From contig CM042014.1 in NCBI GenBank assembly GCA_023525715.1, forward strand, positions 20,686,063 to 20,750,062: a stretch of DNA of 64,000 nucleotides. Direction: 5' to 3'. This DNA comes from Cichorium intybus (taxonomy: Eukaryota; Streptophyta; Magnoliopsida; Asterales; Asteraceae). The translations under genes and the position numbers were made by a program. Position 1 is the first letter of the stretch, and the number at the start of each line of letters is the position of its first letter. The notes under the pieces are model-generated. The model saw only the letters and a list, made by a program, of their open reading frames with translations. It was not told the origin of the DNA and searched no databases. Positions 45,127 to 59,600 of the stretch are shown here, in pieces.

Positions 45127-46682
45127 TGTAACGCCAAGATATGTTTTATTATATAATTATAATAAAAGGGCAAAATGGTCATTTTACCTTGGAAGGGTAA
45201 ATTGGTCTTTTGGACAGAAAAGTATTTGGTTTGAAATAATATTTTGAGTTTTGGACTTAAAATGTTATAAAAAACTGATTTTGGTCATTTTACCGCAAAA
45301 GGGTATTTTGGTCATTTGACAAGTGAAGGACCAATTCTGAAAATATTGTTGGGTGTGGCAAAAATGTAAGAAATGAAAGTTTTATAGTAATAAAACTTGG
45401 TTATTGTGGTCAAAGTTCAAGAAAATGAACTCAGGGACCAAATTTGTAAATTTTGGAAGTATAAATAGAGAGTTTGACTCTCTTCTTTGACTAGCCATAT
45501 GTGCAGCAACGGGAGAAGGTTTGGGTGCGATTTCTGGAAGAATTTTGAAGCTTGAAGCAAGAACATGGATCAATTGTTGGAAGATGGTGAATTCCAAGCA
45601 ATTAAGGTATGTAAATTGCCCTTTTAGTCAAGTTCTTGAAGAAGTTCTTAATGGGTTTTATCAAAACTGAAATTTGTAAATTTCAGTTATGATTATGTGG
45701 TTTAAGTGGTTTAATGCTTCCATTAAGTCATGCTTAAAAGGACTTAATCAAAGAATATGGAAGTAGGTTGCCATTATTGATGAAATTGAGAAATTTGCCA
45801 AGAACCCTAAATCACGAATTTATGTGATTAAGGTGTTTTTTTATGGATAAAAACTTGTTATTAGACAAAGGTTTTAGTCCTAGAACAATCTCTAATCATT
45901 AAGTCGAGTATTAAGGGCTTAAAATGAGAAAAATGGGATTTAATAGCATAAAAATCGGAATTTACTGGCCTGCTGTTCGTCGATCGCGACCCGACCCAAG
46001 GGTGGATCACGACCCGACTATGCAGGCGCGGTGCGCCCTTGGCCTGGGCGCAATGCGCCTCCCAGGCAGGGAGTCAGAACTGCTATTTTTCGTTTGGCTT
46101 GTCCGTTTTACCTCAAACTTGAACCGTAGGCTCGTTATGGTCTGAAAAGTTGGGGCAAATTATTAAATTGAGTTTTCGAAACCCTCGGGGGCACTGTAGA
46201 TCGTTTCGAATGCCTCGGTGAATAGTAAAATTCATAAAAAGTTAGTAAACGGAAAGTTTATTAACTAGGCATTGTTTATAATGATATTGTATTAAACTCT
46301 ATTGTATTAGAGTTAATCGGAATGGCTATTAACCTATTATCATTTGGTATATAAATGATTATATAGGTGTGGGACAAAATAGTTGTGGTGCACGCAAAGG
46401 CAAGAGACAACCGGGATTTAAATGCAGCTAGCATCCAGGTGAGTAATCTCACTGATATCATATATGATATATGATGATTGAATTGTTACAGGTTGAAACG
46501 GCTTCGGAGGACGAAAATGATAAGTGTAAAATATATGTAAAAGACAATACCAGATAAGCCGTGAGTCATTGCGATGACAAGAACGGAGCTGTGAGTCAAT
46601 ACATATATATATATACACTGTGATACGACAATACCAGATAAGCCGTGAGTCATTGCGATGACAAGAACGGAGCTGTGAGTCA

Positions 46683-46736
<54 letters not shown>

Positions 46737-47978
46737 TGTGATACGACAATACCAGATAAGCCGTGAGTCATTGCGATGACAAGAACGGAGCTGTGAGTCA
46801 ATACATATATATATATATACACTGTGATACGACAATACCAGATAAGCCGTGAGTCTGATAAAGACAAGAACGGAGCTGTGAGTCAACAATATTGACATGG
46901 CAATACCAGATAAGCCGTGAGTCTTTAATAGACAAGAACGGAGCTGTGAGTCAGTCGATATTAATGGTACGACAATACCAGATAAGCCGTGAGTCTGATA
47001 AAGACAAGAACGGAGCTGTGAGTCAAACCTCTACTGACAAGACCGGAACCAGCCGTGAGTCAATAAAAGGAAATGACAAGACCGGAACCAGCCGTGAGTC
47101 AATAAAACTTATATAGACAAGACCGGAACCAGCCGCGAGTCTAGGCAACAGCGGGCTAACCCGTGAGCCATATTTGATCATGAAAGAAACTATTAATAGA
47201 TGGTGCGGCCACTTGTGGCTATGATATTGGAAGCTATATCCAACTGGTGCGGCCTATATGGCTAGGATATGATTATACAGAAATGGTGCAGCCTAATGGC
47301 TATGATTCCGGGTCGTTAAACCCAAACTGGTGCGGCCTGCGGGCTATGATTTATATGCTAGAAATGCTTTGGTACAGCTCGTATAGCTTTGACAAATAAT
47401 ATGACTTATATAGTCATGATATATGGTATAGTCAGGTATGACTAATAAAGATGGGACAGAAATGATACATAATAGATTTGAAGGGTATGCAAATAACAGA
47501 CTGGATATGACAAAGTGTACAAGGTTCGGATGTGATTTGAATATCACATGATATTACGATTCGGCCGGTAAGGCTATGCGGTAGGATACGAAATCCTCAG
47601 ATACATACGGTTAGCCAGTAGGGCTAGTAGCCTAGATTCAATATCCAGACAGTTATATGATTGTATTTTGATACATGTTATTTGCAGATACGATTACTCA
47701 CTGAGCTTTGTAGCTCATACCGTTTGTTATATGTCCCTGCAGGTTAACATAACCCTGTTAAGGGTAAGGATAAAGTCCGTGACTCAAGAAGTGGACTTGT
47801 AGATGCTGTCAGTAGCAGCCCGGCTTCAAAGGAGACTATGGTATTTTATACTCTCCTTGATACACTTGTACCCGTGTTTATTAAAATATACCCCTTTGTT
47901 ATGGTTTTATGTATTGAAACCTTGGTTTTAAATAAAAAAATTTTCAGGGGTGTTTTGTTTTAAAAGCCGGGTGTTACA
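45127..47978 (+). repeat. 5' LTR of the Gypsy element (2852 bp)
   Basis: TATA box TATAAATAG is at 45460-45468. A GC-rich patch (GGCGCGGTGCGCCC, ~46026) follows. A minisatellite (46541-47140) and four diverged copies of GGTGCGGCC...GGCTATGAT (47199-47350) come next. ATTACTCACTGAGCTTTGTA near 47693 matches the block also seen in the solo LTR. Confidence 0.95.
46541..47140 (+). repeat. LTR minisatellite with embedded (AT)n tracts, left copy
   Basis: There are six long units, each made of GACAATACCAGATAAGCCGT-GAGTC plus GACAAGAACGGAGCTGTGAG-TCA. Three short units of GACAAGACCGGAACCAGCCG-TGAGTC follow. The first three long units end in an AT tract and CACTGTGATAC. In this LTR only the second AT tract is long (about 46684-46733). 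Confidence 0.9.
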
Positions 47979-47981
47979 AGT

Positions 47982-47993
47982 TGGTATCAGAGC
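47982..47993 (+). other. Primer binding site of the Gypsy element
   Basis: TGGTATCAGAGC, complementary to initiator tRNA-Met, three bases after the 5' LTR. Confidence 0.95.
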
Positions 47994-50900
47994 CGTGGTT
48001 TAAGTGAACTAGGTGTCTATAGAGTAGATTCCTGGACTTAAACCCTGAGATAGTAGACATGATGCATAGTTATGTGTATATAGTTGTTATTATACATATA
48101 TAACCTAACTGTTGCCGACTTCTGACGTATAAGAAGTATGAACTGTGAAGCTTCTTGGAAGACATTTAGGGCGCGAAGCTCTAGGAAATGGAACAGCCCT
48201 TTCTCAAAGCTCCGTAGTATGTGGAGCTAAAGGGGACGAAAAGCAGAAAAATCCACATGACGAGCAGTAGTAGCTGTAGTGGTCAGAAAAAGAAATCGGT
48301 TGCTCACCTTGGTTGATATTCAAGGTGAAAGGACAGTAGTTGAGACTACATGAAAAGCAGAAATATTAGTGGACTTCTTAGAAGAAGTTATCACAAATTA
48401 GGTCTAACCTTAAAGGGGAGGGACCAGAACGAAAAGATGATGTGGTATAAGAAGTGCAGAAAAAGCACTCAGAAGATTGTAGAGTTGAAACTCTACTGTG
48501 ATATAGATGAAATTTCAGAAAACATGAGCATGTGGCTCAAGCCTCTTGGATAGAATGGAAGTGGTTCCAGCGTGGAATTATAAATCACTTCCCCATGAAA
48601 TACTCACATGCTAAATGTGGAGTAACGGGTGATGAACCCATGAAAGAAAGAAGAAATGAATGGTTAAAAAGGACCAGTGGTACCTTGAGCATTCCAACAG
48701 ATTTTGGAAGAAGCTCGTGAGGAGACTGATATGATCTCCGCTGTAATTGTTTTAGATATAACTCGTGTATGTTATAGTTGATCCATGAAGCTATGCTTGG
48801 GATCGATGACTTGATGTCTTGTTGGAATATTTCATCAACGATTTTGGATGAAATTTTGGAAACAGCTATAGCAGATAGCAAGTATGTTCTAGATGTTGAA
48901 CACCTGGAAGGTAGTTTGCCTAGGATTTATGGGACCATTTTCCCTATGAATCTAAAGCTGATGACTACCAGTGAATATGAAGCAATGGAGCTTATGAATT
49001 GGTTAGCAAGGAATTATGCTAACATGAATTGTCGAAATAAGATCATTATGGTTCTTAAATCAGAAATGAAATGGATGATAATCCATAGTAAATTACCGTT
49101 GTTGTGAATACCGGTTATTTCCGTGGTTAAACTCGGAAAAGAGTTAGTAAAAGAATGATATTGTAGTTGGCATACGTGGTATTGGCCAAGTAAATAAAGC
49201 AGTGCTAGTATTGTACTACTTTAAATAAATTCTCGGATGTGTCTTTTGAAAAGAACTTCCATGATTTCTGCCAGATTGGCGAGAAGAGTTTATGATAAAG
49301 CTGAATTTGGGAGCCGATTTTGGTATTTAGGCTCTGTATTGATTTGCATCTGTAAAGATGGCAAAGTTGGAAAACAACTAGAAGAACATGTTGTATTAGG
49401 GTCTCTTATGATCGGATGTGTCATTGTATGAACCCTATCTTGTTTGAAAAGAAGAAAGACAAGTTGATGCATATTGTGCACTGACTACTGAGAATCTGAT
49501 ATTCTCGAAACCAGATCGAAAATGAGGTACGTTTGTACCAGATATTGGAGTTATTTCACTAAGTTAAGTGATTTGTAAAATTCTCCAAGTATGAAAATAT
49601 GGTTAAGAGAAGTTTCATACTCTTTAGGCATGTTAATAATGCCAAAGATGATAAAGTGGATCCAGTGGAAACGATACTGTGATAAGACAGAAACCGCCTT
49701 GGAACCTGACTGAAATTTATAGTTTCCTTGGATTGGCGGATTACTAAAGGAGAGTTATAGTAGGCTGCTCCTTGAATGTTGTTTAGTTGACTAAGTTGAC
49801 TAAAAAGTTTTAGTGGTAGAAAGACCACAGATATCTTGTAAAGGTTTGGGATAAACCTTATGTGAAATCCTGATGTTAGCTGTGATGCTAAGCGGATAAA
49901 TTGGATCACAGAAATGCATCCAGATTCGATCGTAGATGCAAGATGTTGCAGTAGCAACTATGATTTTGGTATTAAGCTTTGGAGACACTATGTATATGGT
50001 GTAAAGCTTATTGTTTATGTGGATCATCAGAGTTTGAAATACTTTATTGATCAGAAAAGAAGCTAATTATGAGCTAGATAGAAGATAGATGGGTTAGTTA
50101 AAGATTTTGATTATGGAATCTTGTACCATCTCCGAAAGAAAGATGTGGCTATAGATGCCTGGAATTGAAAAGAGTAACCTTTGAAGGTTACATCCACATG
50201 TATGAGTGTGGCTGATTGATTTCCTGAGTTGATTTGGGTAGCACAGAAAGATGTGTGCAAGTCTGAAAATGTGAAAAATGAATGAAGGATTAGCTATTGA
50301 AAGAAGTTAGCTAGAAACTCACGACAATTGAAAACCTTGGGGTTATGTATGTGAGTTCCAAAGCAAAATGGAATATGAAAAATCATCTTGAAAAGATGCA
50401 TTTTGTACTAGATATGCAGTATACCCGGGGCAATACCAGACTGGATAGGTCGATAAAACCTATGTATTGGTGGCCGGGACAGAAGAAAGATATTGAAAAA
50501 TATGGAAAGTACTTGACTTGTACGTGAAGTAAAGTCAAACCGTTAGAAACATGCGAAGAAATTGAACCATAGTTGGGCCCAGAGAAGAAATGGGACAACA
50601 TTGTTATAGACTTTACGATAAAGTCTCCGCAAGTACCGTGAATTGATGAACAAAATGATCTGATGATTCAGATTTTAGAAGATGTGCTTGAAGTTGCACA
50701 GAAGACCCTAGCAGAAGATGAGAAGATTGTCTATAGCCGATAGAATTTGCAAGAAATAGCAGCCTACATGTTTGTAGTTTGATGACTCGTACGAAGTATG
50801 GTATGGAATACCGTGATATTCTCCGATTTATTGGAACGAAGATGTGGTGAAGCCGTTGACTAGATCCTAGTTTGTTACACAAACTGAAGAAAATACCTGA

Positions 50901-51317
50901 CAGGTACGAACGAATTTGAAGAATGGTTAAAAAAAATTTATAAAGCAGTATGTAAATTGCCGGTTATAAGCCTTTAAAAATTTCCAAGTAAAGGAATATG
51001 GTAATACGAAAAGAAACCCTTTGGAAAGGTTAAAATTTGTTTGGGACGACAAGAAAGGAATTATGTGTTGATAACTTCCAACAAATCCCTTATGACAAAA
51101 TGAAAATAGATGAAGAAAGATACGTAGATAAGGTACCCGGGACAACCGGAGGAAAGATATGCGAGTGGTGATTTACCACAAGATAAGAAGACTAGTATGG
51201 TTAAGTGCTTAGGCAATACTATATGGATTCCGACATGACGTAGAAGACCGAAAGTGAAACGAAACGAGGATGGCATACCCTTAACTCCTTGTATGATTTC
51301 GGGGACGAAATCTTTTG
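47994..51317 (+). pseudogene. Decayed Gypsy gag-pol region (RT, RNase H, integrase remnants)
   Basis: No frame is longer than about 130 codons. Recognisable pieces on the plus strand, in order: VNNAKDDKVDP near 49630 (RT end, compare FLGHVxxxDGxxVDP); TEIYSFLGLADY near 49710; VYVDHQSLKYFIDQK near 50010 and a LVKDFDYGILYHLRKKDV-like stretch near 50095 (RNase H); PMYWWPGQKKDIEKY near 50460 (integrase zinc domain); EKKWDNIVIDFTIKSP near 50580 (integrase core). The RT catalytic YxDD and a gag zinc knuckle could not be found. The region ends with CMISGTKSF-like codons just before the purine tract. Stops and frameshifts are spread throughout. The element cannot make its own enzymes. Confidence 0.8.
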
Positions 51318-51332
51318 AAGGAGGGGAGAATT
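51318..51332 (+). other. Polypurine tract of the Gypsy element
   Basis: AAGGAGGGGAGAATT directly before the 3' LTR (TGTAACGCC at 51333) primes plus-strand DNA synthesis. Confidence 0.9.
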
Positions 51333-54301
<2,969 letters not shown>

Positions 54302-54669
54302 GTAAGTGTAGAATATATACGTCTTGAAGACTGAAACCATAGAACGACCTTCGAGTCCTTGCCACCTTCCTTTTAGCGGTTTAGCAAATAGACATTTAGT
54401 CTATTTTGGACTTGGAATAAAAAGGAAATAAAATAGGAAAATAATTAAATTATTTAGTGTAATTATACTTTTTATAAGACGGGTTATAAACGGAGCTGAT
54501 CGCTAATGACATATACCCAACACTTTTAATAAAAGAGTTAATGGGTACAAATTATTAACAGGTAAACAAATAACATTTTATGATCCAATCCTTTATGATT
54601 CTTATATGATCCGATTGGATCAACATCAAAACGTACTTTCTATTACAAAGTTTACATATTACTCCATTA

Positions 54670-55765
54670 GGCCATCAGGAGTGTCATCTCTTCTGCTCTC
54701 ACTTTTTGCCTGCCACCTCAGCATCCAGTCAGCAATTCTCTCTCTTCCCCTTACCCTTGGAAATGGTCACCTCTCACTACCTCTCACTTCATCTCACTTT
54801 TGAATTTAAAAACTAAATTAAAATTAAAATTAAAACACAAAAAATAATTTCATAAATTAAAACATAAAATACTTCATTGAAAACCTAAAATACGATAAAT
54901 TAAAACATAAAATACGATAATTTAAATCCTAGATACGATAACTTAAAACATAACATACGATAAATGAAAATCTAAAATACAAAATTTAAAAGCTAACGGC
55001 GACAAAACCAAGGTACATTTTTCATGACATTCTATGCATCCATATGCGTGAAATCGGAGCCGTGTGACGTCCGATACTCTTCCAACGATTGGGAAAGGAT
55101 CTGTTCGTCGGTGACCCCCTCGAGACAAAATCAAGGTACGTTTTTCATGACATTCCACGCATCCATATGCGTGAAATCGGAGCCGTGTGACGTCCGATAC
55201 TCTTCCAATGATTGGGAAAGAATCTGTTCGTCGGTGACCCCCTCGAAGCGGTTCCCCTTCATATGTTGTTCAAAGTTATACACTTTAACTGACATATTCC
55301 TCCATTTAGAACAAAGATGATCCTTACTCCTGTATTCATTTACGCCCAAAATTGTGTGAAACGATTCCGCAACACATTCCCAAAAACTGCGGGTGTTACG
55401 ACTTCTCACATTGGGGTCTTCAGATTGGATGACCCAGACCCTCGCTAAAGCTACATCTTCTTGTTGAGTCCATGGCCGATTACGGTTTCCATTTTCCACA
55501 CCAGTCATTTTTTGCTAATTGTATATATGTGTGTGTATTGATGTGTATGTGAGAAATGTGTGAGATGTGGATGTATATATAGAGGTATTTGAAAACTAAT
55601 TTTTTTTTTTTAATAAACTAGCCGTTGCAAGCAACGGTCAAATGCACATGCCGCACGACGTCTTCAAACCGTGCGAGCCCAAAATTGCGACGACGCCGCA
55701 TTTGGGGGTGATGGTGGTGTTCCCCACGACGTCGGGCACCCCCTCGCACGGCACTCCTGATGGCC
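54670..55765 (-). mobile_element. PIF/Harbinger DNA transposon, 1096 bp, non-autonomous
   Basis: Perfect 14-bp terminal inverted repeats GGCCATCAGGAGTG (54670-54683) and CACTCCTGATGGCC (55752-55765) are flanked by TTA on both sides (54667-54669, 55766-55768). TTA/TAA is the PIF/Harbinger target preference. The element contains only the Myb/SANT-like ORF (55131-55508) and no DDE transposase, so it depends on an autonomous relative. Confidence 0.9.
55131..55508 (-). CDS. Harbinger ORF1-like Myb/SANT protein, C-terminally truncated (125 aa)
   Basis: The frame starts MTGVENGNRNRPWTQQEDVA. A trihelix/SANT-like fold covers about residues 11-80, with Trp at regular spacing (RPWTQQEDVALARVWVIQSE, RSFWECVAESFHTI, DHLCSKWRNMSVKVYNFEQH). 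In PIF/Harbinger elements this DNA-binding protein acts with the DDE transposase. It ends early at DAWNVMKNVP because a ~122-bp segment of its 3' end is tandemly duplicated (about 55005-55126 and 55127-55248), and the junction brings in TGA. A TATA box in minus orientation (about 55573-55582) lies 65 bp upstream. Plant database entries for relatives are often mislabelled glutathione S-transferase T3-like. Confidence 0.8.
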   Translation of the reverse strand: MTGVENGNRNRPWTQQEDVALARVWVIQSEDPNVRSRNTRSFWECVAESFHTILGVNEYRSKDHLCSKWRNMSVKVYNFEQHMKGNRFEGVTDEQILSQSLEEYRTSHGSDFTHMDAWNVMKNVP

Positions 55766-56547
55766 TTACCAAGTTTACATATTTCCGCATTGACGCTTGC
55801 TATCACCAACAAAATCAGAACAAAATTGGAATTTATAGTAATTAAATGTTTGTCGCTAAAGCAATAAAGCGTAACGTCTGTCTCCTAAATTAACTGTAAC
55901 TGATTTAAAGGTTGAGCCGTTTCAAACCATATGTAGTGTTTTCACCATCAAAAAAGCATGACATTTGTTGTTATTTACGGAAAATATTGACAACTACTTA
56001 ATGCGAACAACATCTATTAATAATTTGTTTACATATAATTTTGATTTAAAAAAAAAAAGTATTTAGAAAATTTCTAACATTCGTTGACCAACCACGTTGA
56101 ATTTTTTACTTTATAAGTCTGCAATCCATCATCTAATCACTACAATTTCAATTCTTTATTGTTTTCTTCATTTCTTGATTAATAAATTCGAATCTATTGA
56201 ATTGAATGTCCTATAACCTACCCAATACCATCATTAACAACAAATCAAACACGGGTCCAGCTACGATTTCTCAGTTCATCGAAACAGTCTTCTCCTCTCG
56301 CGTTTTTCCAATTTGCTTGAATCTCTGAACTTTCAAGCACAACACACACTCTCTTCTCTCTTCGCATTATTTTATATGCAATTACAGAAAAGGTTTGGGA
56401 TTTATCATCTCTTTCTCGAATATTGTATTCCCGGGATCAGATTTCTAGATTGCTGGTCTCGCCCTTTTCTTGATCTAAGATACACAGTCCCTCATATTTG
56501 ATTATTTGATTTCCGTGTTCGTGGCCGAAGAAAAACTATTTAATCGT

Positions 56548-56568
56548 ATGAAATTGCTGGAATTGTGA
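56548..56568 (+). promoter_or_regulatory. Six-codon upstream ORF in the F-box/kelch leader
   Basis: ATG AAA TTG CTG GAA TTG TGA (MKLLEL) ends five bases before the main ATG at 56574. Such a uORF could lower translation of the main frame or work by re-initiation. Function is inferred. Confidence 0.5.
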
Positions 56569-56573
56569 GTTGG

Positions 56574-58459
56574 ATGGCTCAATTATCTGAACCTGAACGG
56601 TCTCCCCATGTTCAACAAAGGGGTTTTCGACTTCAAGCTCCACTGGTGAGTCCCACATCTTCTTTGACTTCTTCTTGCTTATCGCGTCTGTATTCGCGAT
56701 GGTTTAGGTGACACCCAGATGAAATCTTGATAAAATGAACACTTTTTTTCAGGAATTCTTGACATTACATGTAAAATAGGTTGTGGCTTTTCTTTCTTCA
56801 CTGAATTCGTTGGTTAATAAGTAGTGTATAGAGCTACCCAGATGAAATTGAATAGAATTTTCAAGAAACCTTGACATTACTCATACCTCGTAAGTTATGA
56901 TGTAGGTTTTTGTTTCTTCAAACTGAATTGTGGGTTTTTTTCATCCGAGTTTGGGGATAAAAAGCTTATATCAGTGGTGCTTCGTTTCTCGATTTCTTGA
57001 CCATACCTATTTCAGTACAACCTAGTGTGTGTTTTTTTAGCTATGTTTATGCTGTCTATTTGTTCATTGCTTTGGATTTCTTTGTATCATGTTCATTGCT
57101 TTGACCTAGTGGGTATTCTTGATGTTCTTTGTAGCATGTTCATTGCTTTGGATTCCTTATATCTTCTTCTAAAAATTCCTTGATTCCTAACATTAAGAAG
57201 CGATTCAGGTGGAGTCTGTTTCATGCTACTGTAGAGTCGATGCCGGCTTAAAAACAGTAGCCGGAGCCAGAAAATTCGTCCCCGGATCAAAACTGTGCAT
57301 CCAACCCGACATCAACCCACGCGCACACAAATCCAAAAACAGTCGCAGGGAAAGAACCAGGATCCAACCCCCTCTCCTCCCGGGTCTCCCAGATGACCTA
57401 GCCATCGCGTGCCTAATCCGGGTTCCAAGAGCCGAACACAACAAACTCCGGTTAGTCTGCAAACGATGGTTCAGACTCCTCTCAGGTAACTACTTCTATT
57501 CACTCAGAAAGAGTCTAGGAATGGCAGAAGAATGGGTCTACGTATTCAAAAGGGACCGTGATGGGCGAATTTCTTGGCACGCATTCGACCCCACCTACCA
57601 ACTATGGCAACCGCTGCCACCTGTCCCGGTTGAATACGGGTCCGCCCTAGGGTTCGGTTGCGCGGTTCTTAGCGGGTGTCATTTGTATCTATTCGGTGGT
57701 AAAGACCCAATTAAGGGTTCCATGAGACGCGTTGTTTTCTATAGCGCACGAACAAATAAATGGCATAGAGCTCCCGATATGCTTAGAAAGAGACAATTTT
57801 TTGGTGCTTGCGTGATTAACAACTGTCTCTATGTGGCGGGTGGTGAATGTGAAGGGATTCACAGGACGCTTAGATCAGCGGAAGTCTATGATCCAAATAA
57901 ACATAGATGGAATTTCATATCGGATATGAGTACAGCAATGGTGCCTTTTATAGGGGTGGTTCATGACGGGAAGTGGTTCTTGAAGGGGATCGGGGCCCAC
58001 CGGGAGGTTTTGAGTGAAGCTTATAGCCCGGAGTCTAATTCATGGGAGTCTGTCACGAATGGGATGATTGGTGGTTGGCGGAACCCTAGTATCTCCATGA
58101 ATGGACAGCTTTTTGCTTTGGATTGTCGTGATGGGTGTAAGATTAGGGTTTATGAAGAGGGGACGAATTCTTGGAAGAGATTTATTGATAGTAAGATTCA
58201 TTTGGGGAGTTCACGAGCTTTGGAGGCTGCGGCTCTTGTTTCTTTGAATGGGAAGTTGTGTATTATTAGAAATAATATGAGTATTAGTTTGGTTGATATT
58301 TTGAGTCCTGATAAACATGTGGAGAGTAATCCTTACCTTTGGGAGAATATTGCTGGAAAAGGTCAGATTAAGACATTGTTTACAAATATTTGGTCGAGTA
58401 TATCAGGTAGAAACAGTTTGAAGAGCCATATTGTGCACTGTCAAGTGCTTCAAGCATGA
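56574..58459 (+). CDS. F-box/kelch-repeat protein, two exons, 440 aa (At1g55270 type)
   Basis: Exon 1 is 56574-56645 (MAQLSEPERSPHVQQRGFRL then QAPL), donor CTG|gtgagt. Exon 2 is 57209-58459, acceptor gattcag, starting VESVSCYCRVDAGLKTVAGA; the join is in phase. Residues ~80-115 form the F-box (LPGLPDDLAIACLIRVPRAE then KLRLVCKRWFRLLSG), which binds SKP1 in SCF ubiquitin ligases. Kelch repeats from ~150 to 340 (GCHLYLFGGKDP, NNCLYVAGGECEG, RSAEVYDPNKHRW, LFALDCRDGCK) would form a propeller that holds the substrate. The C-terminus SHIVHCQVLQA is a conserved signature of this subfamily. Arabidopsis At1g55270 (SAGL1) acts in wax and phenylpropanoid control; the same role here is inference. The gene appears intact. 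Confidence 0.95.
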
Positions 58460-59094
58460 AGAAAGGGCTGCAAATAAAAACACAATTAGGGAATTGAAGA
58501 TGGAGGGCATGATGGTAATCGGCAAACTCAGAGATAAGGTAGGTTTTGTACAAATGGTGAGAAGGCAGGAAGCTGTAAACTCATTTTGCTGACTGTTTTG
58601 CCCTTTTTTGAGATCTTGGTAGCATGTTTATGAATTGAACTTTGTGTTGGTTATAGATTTTTGACTTTCAAGTCTCATGATCGTGGTCTATGTAAATTCT
58701 GACCCTTGTCCCTGCCAAGTAACATTTAAACCATGATAAACAAGTTATGTTACTGTCACTTGGTTTAGTACATGAATATGTGTAAAATCCCTCAAAGTCG
58801 GAGGATATAAGCCTAGGCAAATAAATTCCAATATGAATGTGAAAGTCCCATACACATCTCACTTAATTTCCTCATTGTTACTACCTCAAATAACAAAGAA
58901 AACAAGACAACCCATTCAGTTAATATCCTCTCATAGATTCATAATATGTGACATGTCAAGTTAAAGCTCTTCATCCATATGTAGCATATATATCAAAAGG
59001 AGATATGAGTCAATGCCACCTCACAATATGATAAGGTAGGAACCAATATGTATAAGCCAAATATAAGGCTTCGCTAGTGTGAACATTGTGACAC
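58460..59094. other. 3' flank of the F-box/kelch gene
   Basis: The 3' UTR probably ends within the first 250 bases; I could not identify a single poly(A) signal. The rest has no recognised feature. Confidence 0.4.
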
Positions 59095-59600
59095 CTGTAT
59101 TTTGAGGCTAGCTTTTAGCTTTAAAAGCTAATAAAACTAGCTTATCAATAAGCTATCTCCAGCTAGCTTATAAGCTATTTTTTAAGCTATTTCAGTGGTA
59201 TTATTAAATACTAAATTACAAAAGAAAGCTTATAAGTTAACTTATAAACTAGCTTATTTTTGCCAAACAAATGCAAATTAATTAAGAATGGTTATTTGAA
59301 AGGTTAGAAGGTAAGTTTAGCAGTATGTTTGGCACAACTAAACAGGAAGCTAGAATCTGAAAGTTGAAAGTTGTAGCTTTTACTTGTATAAAATGTTCAA
59401 CATAGGTATTTGTAAGCTTTTCAAACCTGTAAAATTATAAGCTCCTAAAAACTACTTGAAATTATATTTTAGTTATAAGTTTTTTGTTAAAACAAAAGTT
59501 TAAACCCGTATTGAATGATTTTTTTTCGTCAATTTGAGTTTTTTTTCTTAAAAGTCAAAAGGTAAAAGCTCCCTCAAACTCATTGTCTAACATACCCTAA
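59095..59600. mobile_element. Region of hAT MITE-like AGCTTATAAGCT repeats
   Basis: Many copies of AGCTTAT/ATAAGCT and TAGCTT in both orientations, a GCCAAACAAATGC end motif (~59259) and GTATGTTTGGCAC (~59327) resemble plant MITEs of the hAT type. At least two elements may lie side by side; ends are not fixed. Confidence 0.4.

Noticed and set aside
45924..46145. Frames of about 70 aa duplicated at 45382-45597/51588-51803, 45924-46145/52130-52351 and 47344-47547/53667-53870
   Set aside because: They are duplicated only because they lie in the two LTRs of the same element.
46541..47140. Regular repeats resembling a CRISPR array
   Set aside because: Units are contiguous degenerate minisatellites with AT tracts in a plant LTR, without unique spacers.
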